Shown here piece by piece: positions 51,352-59,815 of a DNA stretch of 64,000 bases. The notes under the pieces are model-generated. The model was not told the origin of the DNA. It saw only the letters and a program-made list of their open reading frames with translations, and ran no database searches. Source of the stretch: Rhodococcus_F sp040656415 (GTDB taxonomy: Bacteria > Actinomycetota > Actinomycetes > Mycobacteriales > Mycobacteriaceae); contig NZ_JBFAMC010000004.1 of assembly GCF_040656415.1 (NCBI RefSeq), positions 124,001-188,000 on the forward strand. The letters run 5' to 3'. The position numbers and the translations under genes are program-made. How positions within the stretch are numbered: position 1 is the stretch's first letter; each line of letters opens with the position of its first letter.

Positions 51352-52974
51352 GTGAACCCTTCCACCGCACAAGCCACCACAGTCGTCGATGAACTGGTCC
51401 GTGGGGGAGTGCGGGACGCCGTCCTCTGTCCGGGTTCGCGGAATGCTCCGCTCGGATTCGCGCTTCAAGCAGCCGATGCCGACGGCCGGTTGCGGCTACA
51501 CGTGCGCATCGACGAGCGCACCGCCGGATTCCTTGCCGTGGGCCTGTCCGTTTCGAGTGGCAGGCCTGTCCCGATCGTCATGACGTCGGGCACTGCGGTG
51601 GCCAACCTCGGTCCTGCGGTCTTCGAGGCCAATTACGCGCGCGTGCCGCTGGTGGTGATCAGTGCGAATCGTCCCTACGAGATGCTGGGAACGGGCGCCA
51701 ACCAGACCATAGAGCAGTTCGGATTGTTCGGCGGTCAGGTACGCGCCGCGATCAGCTTGGGGTTAGCCGAAAGCGACCTCGGCCAGAACAGTCAGTGGCG
51801 ATCGGCGGTGTGCAGGGTTCTCGCTGCGGCTCGGGGCACGCGGTCGGGCAACGCCGGTCCAGTTCAGTTCGACATCCCGCTGCGGGAACCACTCGTCCCC
51901 GACCTCCATGAGCAGGGACCGATCCCGGAGGGTCGACCGGGAGGCGCCGCTTGGACCACTACCCAAAACGCCACGCTCGACGTTCCACTGGATATCGACA
52001 TCAGTGCTGACACCATTGTGATCTCAGGGCACGGGTCCGCCCTGCGACCTGAACTCGCCGGACTCCCTACCGTCGCGGAACCGACGGCGCCGCTTCACGG
52101 CTTCGGGGTGCACCCGATGGCATTGCCGCAGCTCAACCCGCGCCAGGCCATCGTCACCGGACGCCCCACACTGCACCGTTCCGTATCGAAGGTCCTCGCC
52201 GATCCGAGAGTTGACGTCTACGCGCTCACCACAGGTCCGCGCTGGCCGGATGTGTCCGGCAACGTCCTGGCCACCGGTACCCGCGCTGTGGTGACCGGCG
52301 AACCCGACATCGCTTGGATCAACCGGTGCCGCACGCTCACCGAGCACACCGACAAGGCAGTGCGCGAGCAGCTGGCCACTCACCGGAATGCGACCGGGTT
52401 GCACGTGGCGGCCGCGGTGATGGACGCCCTTTCCGATGGTGACCAGCTTCTACTCGGGGCGTCCAATCCGGTGCGCGATGCTGCGCTCGTCAGCTACCCG
52501 GCGCCACGGATCCGGGTTCTGTCCAATCGGGGGGTGGCCGGCATCGACGGCTCGGTGTCGGCGGCCGTCGGTGCTGCGCTCGCGTACCGGGATGGGCGCA
52601 CCGTGGCACTGCTCGGAGACCTCACGTTCCTGCACGACGCCTCTGGATTGCTCATCGGGCCGGACGAACCACGACCCTCGGACCTGACAATCGTGGTGGC
52701 CAACGACGACGGCGGCGGTATCTTCGGGCTGCTCGAACAGGGTGATCCCCAATATTCGAGTGTCTTCGATCGGGTCTTCGGCACCCCCCACGGCATGGAC
52801 CTTGCAGCGCTGTGTGCCTCCTACCGCGTGGAACACCACCTGGTCGACGTCGGTGAACTCTCCGATCGGCTGAGCGTGGCGGAAGTTCCCGGTAATGGAA
52901 TCCGAGTGCTCGAGGTGAGAACCGACCGCTCAGGGCTGCGCGAGTTGCATGCCTCGGTGCGGGCGCGCTTGTGA
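51352..52974 (+). CDS. menD: 2-Succinyl-5-enolpyruvyl-6-hydroxy-3-cyclohexene-1-carboxylate synthase
   Basis: Thiamine diphosphate enzyme at the first committed step of menaquinone synthesis (isochorismate plus 2-oxoglutarate). It is about 540 aa; GTG 51346 or 51352 can start it. LCPGSRNAPLGFAL and RIDERTAGFLAVGL (with the catalytic Glu) form the N-terminal domain, VIVMTSGTAVANLGPAV-like segments follow, and the ThDP motif is LLGDLTFLHDASG then VVANDDGGGIFGLLEQG. It overlaps the downstream DUF3592-like gene by 4 bases. Confidence 0.95.
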   Translation: MNPSTAQATTVVDELVRGGVRDAVLCPGSRNAPLGFALQAADADGRLRLHVRIDERTAGFLAVGLSVSSGRPVPIVMTSGTAVANLGPAVFEANYARVPLVVISANRPYEMLGTGANQTIEQFGLFGGQVRAAISLGLAESDLGQNSQWRSAVCRVLAAARGTRSGNAGPVQFDIPLREPLVPDLHEQGPIPEGRPGGAAWTTTQNATLDVPLDIDISADTIVISGHGSALRPELAGLPTVAEPTAPLHGFGVHPMALPQLNPRQAIVTGRPTLHRSVSKVLADPRVDVYALTTGPRWPDVSGNVLATGTRAVVTGEPDIAWINRCRTLTEHTDKAVREQLATHRNATGLHVAAAVMDALSDGDQLLLGASNPVRDAALVSYPAPRIRVLSNRGVAGIDGSVSAAVGAALAYRDGRTVALLGDLTFLHDASGLLIGPDEPRPSDLTIVVANDDGGGIFGLLEQGDPQYSSVFDRVFGTPHGMDLAALCASYRVEHHLVDVGELSDRLSVAEVPGNGIRVLEVRTDRSGLRELHASVRARL

Positions 52975-53411
52975 ACGCACAGATGGTCGCCCGCGTCCGG
53001 TTGGGCGTGCTGGTAACCGCGACCGGAATATCTATCCTGGCGGTTCTCCTAGTGCTGGCCGCATGGCGAAACGACCACACGATCGACTCCGACAAGGGTG
53101 TGGCTACAGCCGAGGTGCTGTCGGCGGGATCTTTGCGCTCGGCGATCATTTTCGTGACGCCCGACGGTGTGACGCACAATCCTCAGCTCGGCGTGCTCTA
53201 CCCGACCAACCTGACCGTGGGCCAGCGGATCGAGGTCGAGTATGCGCGCAGTGACCCCGACCTGGTCCGGGTGGCGGGGCGCGACGCGAGAGTGGCCATC
53301 GTCCCGGCAGGGTCGGTGATCGTCGTGACGTGGCTGATAGCCGGTCCGGTGATTTGGTATCTCAGGCGGCGCGAGAATTCGGCAGCGCCTTCAACGCCTA
53401 CCTCGCTGTGA
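52971..53411 (+). CDS. DUF3592-like membrane protein
   Basis: 146 aa from GTG 52971 (ATG 52983 possible), overlapping the menD stop. One N-terminal helix (LGVLVTATGISILAVLLVLAAW), an extracytoplasmic beta-rich domain of about 85 residues (ATAEVLSAGSLRSAIIFVTPDG; YPTNLTVGQRIEVEYARSDPDLVRVAGR), and a second helix near the end (VIVVTWLIAGPVIWYL). This is the DUF3592 layout. A similar gene (Rv0556) follows menD in M. tuberculosis, from memory. No function is known. The overlap links it to menaquinone gene expression. Confidence 0.8.
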   Translation: MNAQMVARVRLGVLVTATGISILAVLLVLAAWRNDHTIDSDKGVATAEVLSAGSLRSAIIFVTPDGVTHNPQLGVLYPTNLTVGQRIEVEYARSDPDLVRVAGRDARVAIVPAGSVIVVTWLIAGPVIWYLRRRENSAAPSTPTSL

Positions 53412-53480
53412 GTCTTCGTAGTTCGCACATGGCTCGCGGTGCCGATACCGGTAGCAGACGCGGTTGGTAGCGTTTCGGCT

Positions 53481-54179
53481 GTGGCAACTACACACGGTTC
53501 GCGGGCGTCGCTCGAGAAGGATCCACATCAGGTCGCATCGATGTTCGACGCCGTCGCGAAGCGATATGACCTCACCAACACGATTCTGTCGTTCGGGCAG
53601 GATCGTAGCTGGCGCAGGGCGACACGGTCCGCTCTGCAGTTGAAGCCCGGGGAACGGGTCCTCGACCTCGCGGCGGGTACCGGGGTGTCGACCGTTGAAC
53701 TCGGAAGGTCGGGTGCGTGGTGTGTGGCCACCGACTTCTCCAAGGGGATGCTGCAGCAGGGAATCCATCGTCGGGTCCCGATGGTCGCGGGTGACGCGAT
53801 GCATCTGCCCTACACCGACGCAGTCTTCGATGCCGCAACGATTTCCTTCGGGCTGCGCAATGTCTCCGACTTCGACGCCGGACTCCGTGAGATCGCCCGG
53901 GTCACCAAGCCAGGTGGTCGTCTCGTCGTGAGTGAATTCTCGACGCCGGTACTCGGCCCGTTCCGAACGGTTTACATGGAGTACCTGATGAAAGCACTGC
54001 CGAAGGTCGCCCGCGCCGTCAGCAGTAATCCCGACGCCTACGTGTATCTCGCAGAGTCCATCCGCGCCTGGCCGACTCAGCCGGAACTCGCCAAACGCAT
54101 CGAGGCGGCAGGATGGCGGAACGTGCAGTGGCGCAACCTCACTGGCGGCATCGTGGCTCTTCACCGTGCCACTCGTTGA
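53481..54179 (+). CDS. menG: Demethylmenaquinone methyltransferase
   Basis: Methylates demethylmenaquinone with S-adenosylmethionine. It is 232 aa from GTG 53481; a TAGCGT hexamer ends seven bases before it, so the mRNA may be leaderless, while the frame is open to 53439. VLDLAAGTGVSTVEL is SAM motif I, MVAGDAMHLPYTDAVFDAATISFGLRN (pieces) covers motifs II-III, and MFDAVAKRYDLTN is the UbiE/MenG signature 1. In M. tuberculosis a mannosyltransferase gene (mgtA, Rv0557) lies between Rv0556 and this gene; here nothing intervenes. Confidence 0.94.
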   Translation: MATTHGSRASLEKDPHQVASMFDAVAKRYDLTNTILSFGQDRSWRRATRSALQLKPGERVLDLAAGTGVSTVELGRSGAWCVATDFSKGMLQQGIHRRVPMVAGDAMHLPYTDAVFDAATISFGLRNVSDFDAGLREIARVTKPGGRLVVSEFSTPVLGPFRTVYMEYLMKALPKVARAVSSNPDAYVYLAESIRAWPTQPELAKRIEAAGWRNVQWRNLTGGIVALHRATR

Positions 54180-54182
54180 ACT

Positions 54183-55451
54183 TCAGCCGAAGAGCGGTCG
54201 CGAATCAAATCTTTGCGAAACCAGGCCCGACGCCCGCCATGCGCGGGCGGTGAGGTCGCTGTCCTCCTCGGTGACAAGGTTGCCCATGACTCGAACCGCG
54301 ACGGTCATCAGCGCACGTGACCGCATTGCCGCCGGACCAGAGGCAGGCAGAATCCGTGGAGTGGTCAGCAGTCCAGCGAGTCGCCGGGCCACGGAGAACG
54401 CGCGGCCGTAGTGCTCGCGGAGAATTGCGGGCCATATTTGCGTCAGATCGTCAGCATCCACGACCTCAGCCACAAGACGACCACCCTCGAGTCCGTAGTC
54501 GATGCCCTCTCCGTTCAACGGATTCACGCAGGCGGCGGCGTCGCCGATGATCGCCCAGTTCGGGCCCGCGATACGTGAAACCGCTCCGCCCATCGGTAGT
54601 AGGGCGGACGCTACGGCCCTCAGTTCGCCGTTCCAATTCCACTCGTCGCGCCGTTGCGCAGTGTAGAGATCGAGCAGCGGCCGCAGTGCGGTCCCAGCGG
54701 GCCGTTTGGCGGTGGCCAGAGTGCCGACGCCGATGTTGACCTCGCCGGTTCCCAGAGGGAAGACCCAGCCGTACCCAGACTGCAGTGTGCCTGCGCTGTC
54801 ACGAAGTTCGAGGTGTGAAGTGATCCACGGGTCCGCGCTGCGGTCGGTCGCGATGTAGGCACGGGCGGCGACGCCGTAGGCGGTACTCCGATGCCACTGA
54901 CGACCCAGTTGCTTGCCGAGAGTGGATCGGACGCCGTCCGCGATGACCAGGGTTCGGCACGAGATCTCGGAGGTGCCGTGGGTGGTCTCGAGGGTGACAG
55001 CCGACACGCGGTCGCCTGCCCATTCGACTCCGACCGCTTTGGCACCTTGCACCATCACGGCGCCGCTGGTGACCGCATTAGCTCGGAGCTTGTCGTCGAG
55101 TTCGGTGCGTGGCACCGCGCTGCCGACTGAGGGGAAGGACTTGCCTGGCCACTCGAGTTCGAGTTCGTGGCCGAAGCCGCTGAGCCGAAGTCCCCGGTTG
55201 GTTCCTTTCGACCGCACCCAGTCGCCGAGACCGAGAAGATCGAGTTCCGCGACCGCACGCGGTGTGAGTCCGTCGCCGCACGTCTTGTCCCGTGGGAACA
55301 CAGCGGCGTCGACGAGGACTACGTCGCGGCCTGTGCGAGCGATCCAGGACGCCGCTGAAGAACCCGCCGGGCCGGCTCCGATGACGAGGACATCGGTGGC
55401 GGCGGGGGGCGGGGGACCGGCAGGCGATTGCTTTTCTGCTAGCACGTCCAC
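54183..55451 (-). CDS. menJ: Geranylgeranyl reductase-family flavoprotein (MenJ-like)
   Basis: 422 aa from GTG 55451. The FAD dinucleotide-binding motif is VLVIGAGPAGSSAA near residue 21, with CGDGLTPRAVAEL and the GD motif AIIGDAAACVNPLNGEGIDYGLEGG (in pieces). The family reduces isoprenoid double bonds; M. tuberculosis MenJ (Rv0561c) saturates one isoprene of menaquinone, and the location between menG and the polyprenyl synthase matches. The stop is 3 bases from the convergent menG stop, and no terminator is seen there. Confidence 0.88.
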   Translation of the reverse strand: MDVLAEKQSPAGPPPPAATDVLVIGAGPAGSSAASWIARTGRDVVLVDAAVFPRDKTCGDGLTPRAVAELDLLGLGDWVRSKGTNRGLRLSGFGHELELEWPGKSFPSVGSAVPRTELDDKLRANAVTSGAVMVQGAKAVGVEWAGDRVSAVTLETTHGTSEISCRTLVIADGVRSTLGKQLGRQWHRSTAYGVAARAYIATDRSADPWITSHLELRDSAGTLQSGYGWVFPLGTGEVNIGVGTLATAKRPAGTALRPLLDLYTAQRRDEWNWNGELRAVASALLPMGGAVSRIAGPNWAIIGDAAACVNPLNGEGIDYGLEGGRLVAEVVDADDLTQIWPAILREHYGRAFSVARRLAGLLTTPRILPASGPAAMRSRALMTVAVRVMGNLVTEEDSDLTARAWRASGLVSQRFDSRPLFG

Positions 55452-55619
55452 ATCTTCTCAGGCCTCGCTGGGCGACCACTTCGGACCGTCCTCCACACCG
55501 CGGTGAGCCAAGCATCTGTACCTTGGCGATCCCGGCGAGAGGTGCTACCGCTAAGTTCACTAGCGTGGTACCCGAGCCGTCAACGATGGCGCCGGGTCGA
55601 GCCGTCCCTGACGACAGGA

Positions 55620-56675
55620 ATGAGTACTGAGAACGTGAGCACCGAGGGCGCAGCACATACTGCTGCCGACGCTGTAGTAGAGACTACGGTCGCCGGGATC
55701 GATCTCGGCGACCCGCAGCTTGCCGCCACCGTCCGCGGAAGGCTGGAGCAAGTTGAGGAACTGCTGGTCAGTGAGCTTTCAGACGGAGAGGATTTCCTGA
55801 CGGAAGCCGCATTGCATCTAGCGAGGGCCGGAGGCAAGCGATTCCGCCCACTGTTCACGGTGCTCACAGCGCAACTTGGACCCAACGGCTCCGACCCCTC
55901 GGTCGTCACGGCAGCCACCGTCGTGGAGTTGGTCCATCTGGCAACTCTCTACCACGACGATGTCATGGACGAAGCTTCGATGCGGCGTGGTGTGGTCAGC
56001 GCGAACTCGAGATGGGGCAACAGCGTCGCGATACTCGCGGGCGACTACCTGTTCGCACACGCCTCAAGGCTGGTCTCGACGCTGGGACCCGCTGCGGTTC
56101 AGATCATCGCCGAGACGTTCGCCGAGCTCGTTACTGGCCAGATGCGCGAGACGATCGGGCTTCGTGACGACCAGGACCCGGTCGACCACTACCTGAAGAC
56201 CGTCTGGGAGAAAACGGGGTCGCTGATCGCGGCTTGTGGACGATTCGGTGGCACGTTCTCCGGTGCGGACGCGGAGCATGTCCAGCGGCTCGAACGACTG
56301 GGCGATGCAGTCGGCACGGCGTTCCAGATCTCCGATGACATCATCGACATCTCGTCGGTGTCGGCACAGTCCGGTAAGACACCCGGAACCGATCTGAGGG
56401 AGGGCGTCCATACGCTTCCCGTTCTTTACGCACTGCGTGAAGAGGGCCCCGACGCGGATCGACTGAGGGTACTTCTCGACGGTCCCATCGCCGATGACGA
56501 GGACGTCGCGGAGGCGTTGGCACTGCTTCAGCGCTCACCTGGGATGTCTGCCGCGAAGGCGAAGCTGAGGGAGTTCGGGGCCTCGGCACGTGCGCAGCTC
56601 GCCGCACTTCCCGAGGGGCCTGCCAACGACGCACTGTCCAAGCTCGTCGACTACACGATCGAGCGCGTCGGCTGA
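55620..56675 (+). CDS. Polyprenyl diphosphate synthase (menaquinone tail; GrcC1-like)
   Basis: About 351 aa. The first Asp-rich motif is LATLYHDDVMDEASMRRG and the second is FQISDDIIDISS, both intact for prenyl diphosphate binding. GGKRFRP is the substrate-binding Lys-Arg block. The family makes all-trans polyprenyl diphosphates; placed after menG and menJ, this one probably makes the menaquinone side chain. The chain length cannot be read safely. ATG 55620 with AGGA close upstream is preferred; a GTG at 55635 is possible. Its counterpart in M. tuberculosis is Rv0562, from memory. Confidence 0.9.
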   Translation: MSTENVSTEGAAHTAADAVVETTVAGIDLGDPQLAATVRGRLEQVEELLVSELSDGEDFLTEAALHLARAGGKRFRPLFTVLTAQLGPNGSDPSVVTAATVVELVHLATLYHDDVMDEASMRRGVVSANSRWGNSVAILAGDYLFAHASRLVSTLGPAAVQIIAETFAELVTGQMRETIGLRDDQDPVDHYLKTVWEKTGSLIAACGRFGGTFSGADAEHVQRLERLGDAVGTAFQISDDIIDISSVSAQSGKTPGTDLREGVHTLPVLYALREEGPDADRLRVLLDGPIADDEDVAEALALLQRSPGMSAAKAKLREFGASARAQLAALPEGPANDALSKLVDYTIERVG

Positions 56676-56724
56676 GCCGTACGGTCGGGCTGGACATGTC
56701 ATAGCCCGGGTTCGTGGTCAGTGC

Positions 56725-56752
56725 GGGAACCGTGCGACCACCTTGCTTCGTT
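56725..56752 (+). promoter_or_regulatory. SigE/SigH-type promoter before htpX
   Basis: GGGAACC (56725-56731), a 17-base spacer and CGTT (56749-56752) match the ECF sigma consensus GGGAAYA-N16-17-CGTT of SigE/SigH, about 65 bases before the htpX GTG. HtpX is a membrane stress protease, which fits such control. Confidence 0.6.
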
Positions 56753-56816
56753 AAATCATCATGATCCCGAAATATGGAACGATCGAGATCGGGTGACGGC
56801 GATAGGAAGGTGAGAC

Positions 56817-57677
56817 GTGCACTACGCAAACGGGATGAAGACTCTGGTTCTGCTGGTCGGCATGTCGGCGCTGATCGTGTTCATCGGCTCCTTGTTCAAC
56901 AACCCGACCATCCTGCTGTTCGCGATCGTGTTCGCGGTGGGGATGAACGCGTACGTGTACTTCAACAGCGACAAGCTTGCGCTCAAGGCCATGCGTGCTC
57001 AGCCGGTCACCGAGGTGCAGGCGCCCGCCATGTACCGGATCGTCCGGGAGTTGGCCACTACGGCACACCAACCCATGCCGAGGCTCTACATCAGTCCGAC
57101 GAGTGCGCCCAACGCGTTCGCGACAGGTCGCAATCCGCGCCATGCCGCAGTCTGTTGCACCAGCGGCATCCTGCAGATCCTCAACGAGCGAGAGCTGAGA
57201 GCTGTGCTCGGGCACGAGCTGTCCCACGTCTACAACCGCGACATCCTCATTTCCTCGGTGGCCGGTGCGATGGCCGCTGTCGTCTCCGGTCTTGCGAACT
57301 TCGCGATCTTCGCGAACATCTTCGGTGGACGAGGCGGGGGGCAGGGCGCAAATCCGCTAGTGCTGCTGCTGGTGTCGCTGCTGGGTCCGATCGCCGCGAC
57401 GATCGTGAAACTTGCGGTGTCGAGGTCGCGCGAGTTTCAGGCCGACCAGTCGGGCGCCGAGCTCACGGGTGACCCCCTGGCGCTTGCCTCCGCCCTCCGG
57501 AAACTCGAACAGGGCACCCAGGCCGCTCCCTTGCCTCCCGAGCCTCAGCTCGCCGCGCAGTCGCATCTGATGATTGCGAACCCGTTCCGTACGGGCGAGA
57601 GGATGAGCCGGATGTTCTCCACCCACCCGCCGATGGCCGAGCGGATTCAGCGTCTCGAACGGATGGCGGGAATGTAG
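56817..57677 (+). CDS. htpX: Membrane zinc metalloprotease HtpX
   Basis: 286 aa from GTG 56817, with GGAAGG upstream. Two N-terminal helices (TLVLLVGMSALIVFIGSLF and ILLFAIVFAVGMNAYVYF), the HELSHVYNRD motif (zinc ligands H133 and H137; catalytic Glu134), two more helices and the third ligand in REFQADQSGAE are all present. It degrades damaged membrane proteins in the cell envelope stress response. The upstream ECF-type promoter supports stress induction. It is convergent with yajQ and separated from it by a hairpin. Confidence 0.95.
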   Translation: MHYANGMKTLVLLVGMSALIVFIGSLFNNPTILLFAIVFAVGMNAYVYFNSDKLALKAMRAQPVTEVQAPAMYRIVRELATTAHQPMPRLYISPTSAPNAFATGRNPRHAAVCCTSGILQILNERELRAVLGHELSHVYNRDILISSVAGAMAAVVSGLANFAIFANIFGGRGGGQGANPLVLLLVSLLGPIAATIVKLAVSRSREFQADQSGAELTGDPLALASALRKLEQGTQAAPLPPEPQLAAQSHLMIANPFRTGERMSRMFSTHPPMAERIQRLERMAGM

Positions 57678-57738
57678 ACAGCTGTGCAGCCCTAGCGAAC
57701 GGTCGACGGGCCGGCGCGTTCACGCAGGAAAGTCGACT

Positions 57739-57770
57739 TCGTTGGTCAGCAAACGTGCGCTGACCAACGA
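57739..57770. terminator. Hairpin between htpX and yajQ
   Basis: A perfect 12-base inverted repeat TCGTTGGTCAGC and GCTGACCAACGA with an 8-base loop, placed between the convergent stops of htpX and yajQ. There is no U-run; bidirectional terminator inferred. Confidence 0.7.
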
Positions 57771-57778
57771 ATCGCACA

Positions 57779-58270
57779 TCAGCGGTAGTTTACGAACTGC
57801 AGGGCGATCCCGAAGTCCTCACCTTTCAACAGCGAAATGACAGCCTGCAGGTCGTCGCGTTTCTTGCTGCTCACACGCAGCTCGTCACCCTGGATCTGTG
57901 CCTTCACCCCTTTGGGGCCTTCGTCGCGGATCTTCTTGGAGATCTTCTTGGCGTTCTCTGTCGTGATGCCTTGGACGAGGCTGCCGGACAGTTTGTAGAT
58001 CTTTCCGGACTGTGCCGGCTCGCCGGCGTCGAATGCCTTGAGCGAGATGTCGCGCCGAATCAACTTTTCCTTGAAGACCTCGAGCGCGGCGACCAGTCGC
58101 TCCTCGCTGTCAGCTGTCAGAGTGATGGTTTCCTCGCCAGACCATTCGATCGATGCTCCCGTGTTGCGGAAGTCGTATCGAGTCGACAGTTCCTTGCCGG
58201 CCTGATGCAGCGCATTGTCGACCTCTTGACGGTCAACCTTGCTCACCACGTCGAAGGAAGAATCAGCCAC
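57779..58270 (-). CDS. YajQ family (DUF520) nucleotide-binding protein
   Basis: 163 aa from GTG 58270. DSSFDVVSKVDRQEVDNALHQAGKEL at the N-terminus (pieces), TRYDFRNTGASIEW, LIRRDISLKAFD, and the C-terminal SKKRDDLQAVISLLKGEDFGIALQFVNYR (pieces) are all near-invariant YajQ blocks. Homologs bind RNA or cyclic di-GMP and act as effectors, e.g. in phage or virulence gene control; which ligand applies here is unknown. It is soluble and cytoplasmic. It is divergent from the tRNA-Tyr gene. Confidence 0.93.
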   Translation of the reverse strand: MADSSFDVVSKVDRQEVDNALHQAGKELSTRYDFRNTGASIEWSGEETITLTADSEERLVAALEVFKEKLIRRDISLKAFDAGEPAQSGKIYKLSGSLVQGITTENAKKISKKIRDEGPKGVKAQIQGDELRVSSKKRDDLQAVISLLKGEDFGIALQFVNYR

Positions 58271-58387
58271 TTCACACTCCAGGTGTTCGTCTCGTGTTTC
58301 CCCACCGAGAGTCCGGCAGGGCTTTTCCGTAAATCTCGCTCAGCCGCTTCGACGGTATCGGGTTGTAACCGTCTGTATCCACCCGGT

Positions 58388-58416
58388 TTGCAAAAGTGGG
58401 GGCGGTTCGTTGTATT
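58388..58416 (+). promoter_or_regulatory. Candidate promoter for tRNA-Tyr
   Basis: TTGCAA (58388-58393), a 17-base spacer and TGTATT (58411-58416) resemble a vegetative sigma-factor promoter. The start would fall about 40 bases before the tRNA. Within the leader, GGAGC and GCTCC can pair around a U-rich loop. Confidence 0.45.
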
Positions 58417-58461
58417 CTTCCATCCGCAGCCAGGAGCGGGTTTTGCTCCGAACTGTAACCA

Positions 58462-58547
58462 GGCAGGTTGCCCGAGCGGCCAATGGGAGCGGACTGTAAA
58501 TCCGTCGGCGTAAGCCTACGTAGGTTCGAATCCTACACCTGCCACCA
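58462..58547 (+). tRNA. tRNA-Tyr (GTA)
   Basis: 86 bases including an encoded CCA. The acceptor GGCAGGT pairs with ACCTGCC. Anticodon GTA is at 58496-58498 in the stem-loop GGACTGTAAATCC. It is a long-variable-arm tRNA of class II, as tRNA-Tyr is in bacteria. GGTTCGAATCC is the T-arm. Confidence 0.95.
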
Positions 58548-58586
58548 ACCGAGCCCCGGGGAGCGAAAGCTCCCCGGGGCTCGGTT
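58547..58586 (+). terminator. Long GC-rich hairpin after tRNA-Tyr
   Basis: An 18-base perfect stem from AACCGAGCC... (58547-58564) to ...GGCTCGGTT (58569-58586) encloses a GAAA tetraloop. It begins at the terminal A of the tRNA's CCA. There is no long U-run, only TTG. It separates tRNA-Tyr from the tRNA-Thr/tRNA-Met/rpmG unit. Confidence 0.7.
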
Positions 58587-58736
58587 GTCTGGGCCGCGAT
58601 CGTCCCGACCGAGGGTTGTGACGAAACTGGGCCAGACGATGCTGGAAGTCACTGAACAGGCAATTTGGTTCTGGAAGCGTCTTCTGTGTAATCTCTTCAA
58701 GTCTTCGAACGCGCAATGATGTGCGAGCGAAGCACG

Positions 58737-58809
58737 CCCCCTTAGCTCAGTCGGCAGAGCGTTTCCATGGTAAGGAAAAGGTCAACGGTTCGATTCCGTT
58801 AGGGGGCTC
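58737..58809 (+). tRNA. tRNA-Thr (GGT)
   Basis: 73 bases, with acceptor GCCCCCT paired to AGGGGGC and discriminator T. The anticodon loop ATGGTAA places GGT at 58770-58772, and TTCGATTCC is in the T-arm. CCA is not encoded. Confidence 0.95.
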
Positions 58810-58854
58810 GCTGGATTGAAGTGGGACGCGTTGTGCGCGACACTCGACACCGAG

Positions 58855-58927
58855 GCGGTGTAGCTCAGTTGGTAGAGCAAACGACTCATAATCGTTGCGT
58901 CGCCGGTTCAAGTCCGGTCACCGCTAC
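58855..58927 (+). tRNA. tRNA-Met (CAT)
   Basis: 73 bases. The acceptor GGCGGTG pairs with CACCGCT (first pair G-U). The anticodon loop CTCATAA gives CAT. It lacks the initiator features (mismatched first pair C-A, three G-C pairs in the anticodon stem), so it is an elongator tRNA-Met. An Ile2 tRNA with lysidine is less likely. Confidence 0.9.
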
Positions 58928-58987
58928 ACAATAGGCACGACCCAACCTGATTGATCGTAATCAGATACACCCGAAAGAAGGCATCCC

Positions 58988-59155
58988 GTGGCCTCCTCGA
59001 CCGATGTTCGGCCAAAGATCACTTTGGCCTGCGAGGTATGCAAGCATCGTAACTACATCACAAAGAAGAACCGGCGCAACGACCCCGATCGCCTGGAGAT
59101 CAAGAAGTTCTGCCCGAACTGCGGAACTCACCAGTCGCACCGAGAGTCGAAGTAA
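58988..59155 (+). CDS. rpmG: 50S ribosomal protein L33
   Basis: 55 aa from GTG 58988, with GAAGG upstream. The sequence ACEVCKHRNYITKKNRRNDPDRLEIKKFCPNCGTHQSHRESK (read in pieces) shows the L33 zinc-ribbon: CxxC in CEVC and CPNC. L33 sits near the tRNA exit site of the large subunit. This is the zinc-binding (C+) form; some actinobacteria have a second C- paralog expressed under zinc limitation. It is followed by hadA after 87 bases. Confidence 0.95.
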   Translation: MASSTDVRPKITLACEVCKHRNYITKKNRRNDPDRLEIKKFCPNCGTHQSHRESK

Positions 59156-59242
59156 CGAGATCAAGGCAGGACAGCGTTCGTGAAGGAGTTCTAGAGGCTC
59201 CCTGAGCGGACGGGCGTTCCAGGTTGGAAGGGACTGTATCGC

Positions 59243-59815
59243 GTGACCGATATCGATGTGACGACCGAGCCGGCGTGGACAGTGTCGGAGGCCGACGAGC
59301 CCTTGGATCCGGCCGCGCACGCGTCGGCGATGGTTGGCCATCACTACCGCGTAGAGGACTTCTACGAGGTGGGTCGCGAGAAGGTCCGTGAATACGCGCG
59401 TGCGGTGCAGGACACCCACCCCGCGCACTACGACGAGGACGCAGCGAGGGGCCTCGGGTACGACGGCCTCGTCGCACCGCTCACCTTCGTCTCGATCGTG
59501 GGTGCCATCGCGCAGCGTCGCCTCTTCGAGGAGATCGTTACCGGGTACGACCTGAGCCAGATCATGCAGACCGACCAGCGGTTCGTGTTCCACAAGCCGA
59601 TCACGGCAGGCGACCGACTCTTCTGTGACGTCTACCTCGACTCGTTCCGGCAGGTCGCGGGCAGCGACATCATCGTCACCAAGAACGTCATCACGGATCA
59701 GAACGATGATCTCGTCCTGACCTCGTGGACCACGCTGGTCGGTCGAACCGGCGGTGAGGTCGACGAGAACATCGCCCACGCTGTCAAGGATGTGATGATG
59801 CATGTCGCTTCGTAA
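59243..59815 (+). CDS. hadA: (3R)-hydroxyacyl-ACP dehydratase subunit HadA
   Basis: 190 aa, GTG start. The single-hotdog, FAS1_DH-like fold contains VGHHYRVEDFYEVGREKVREYARAVQDTHPAHY (pieces), LGYDGLVAPLTFVSI and VFHKPITAGDRLFCDVYLDSF. This closely follows mycobacterial HadA, the substrate-channel subunit of the HadAB dehydratase in type II fatty acid synthesis of mycolic acids. It is about 30 residues longer than M. tuberculosis HadA at the N-terminus. It overlaps hadB by 14 bases. Confidence 0.93.
   Translation: MTDIDVTTEPAWTVSEADEPLDPAAHASAMVGHHYRVEDFYEVGREKVREYARAVQDTHPAHYDEDAARGLGYDGLVAPLTFVSIVGAIAQRRLFEEIVTGYDLSQIMQTDQRFVFHKPITAGDRLFCDVYLDSFRQVAGSDIIVTKNVITDQNDDLVLTSWTTLVGRTGGEVDENIAHAVKDVMMHVAS

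Noticed and set aside
55620..55751. Alternative long N-terminus for the polyprenyl synthase from 55503
   Set aside because: The residues before 55620 are basic and low-complexity and overlap the promoter space behind menJ; the family starts near ATG 55620.
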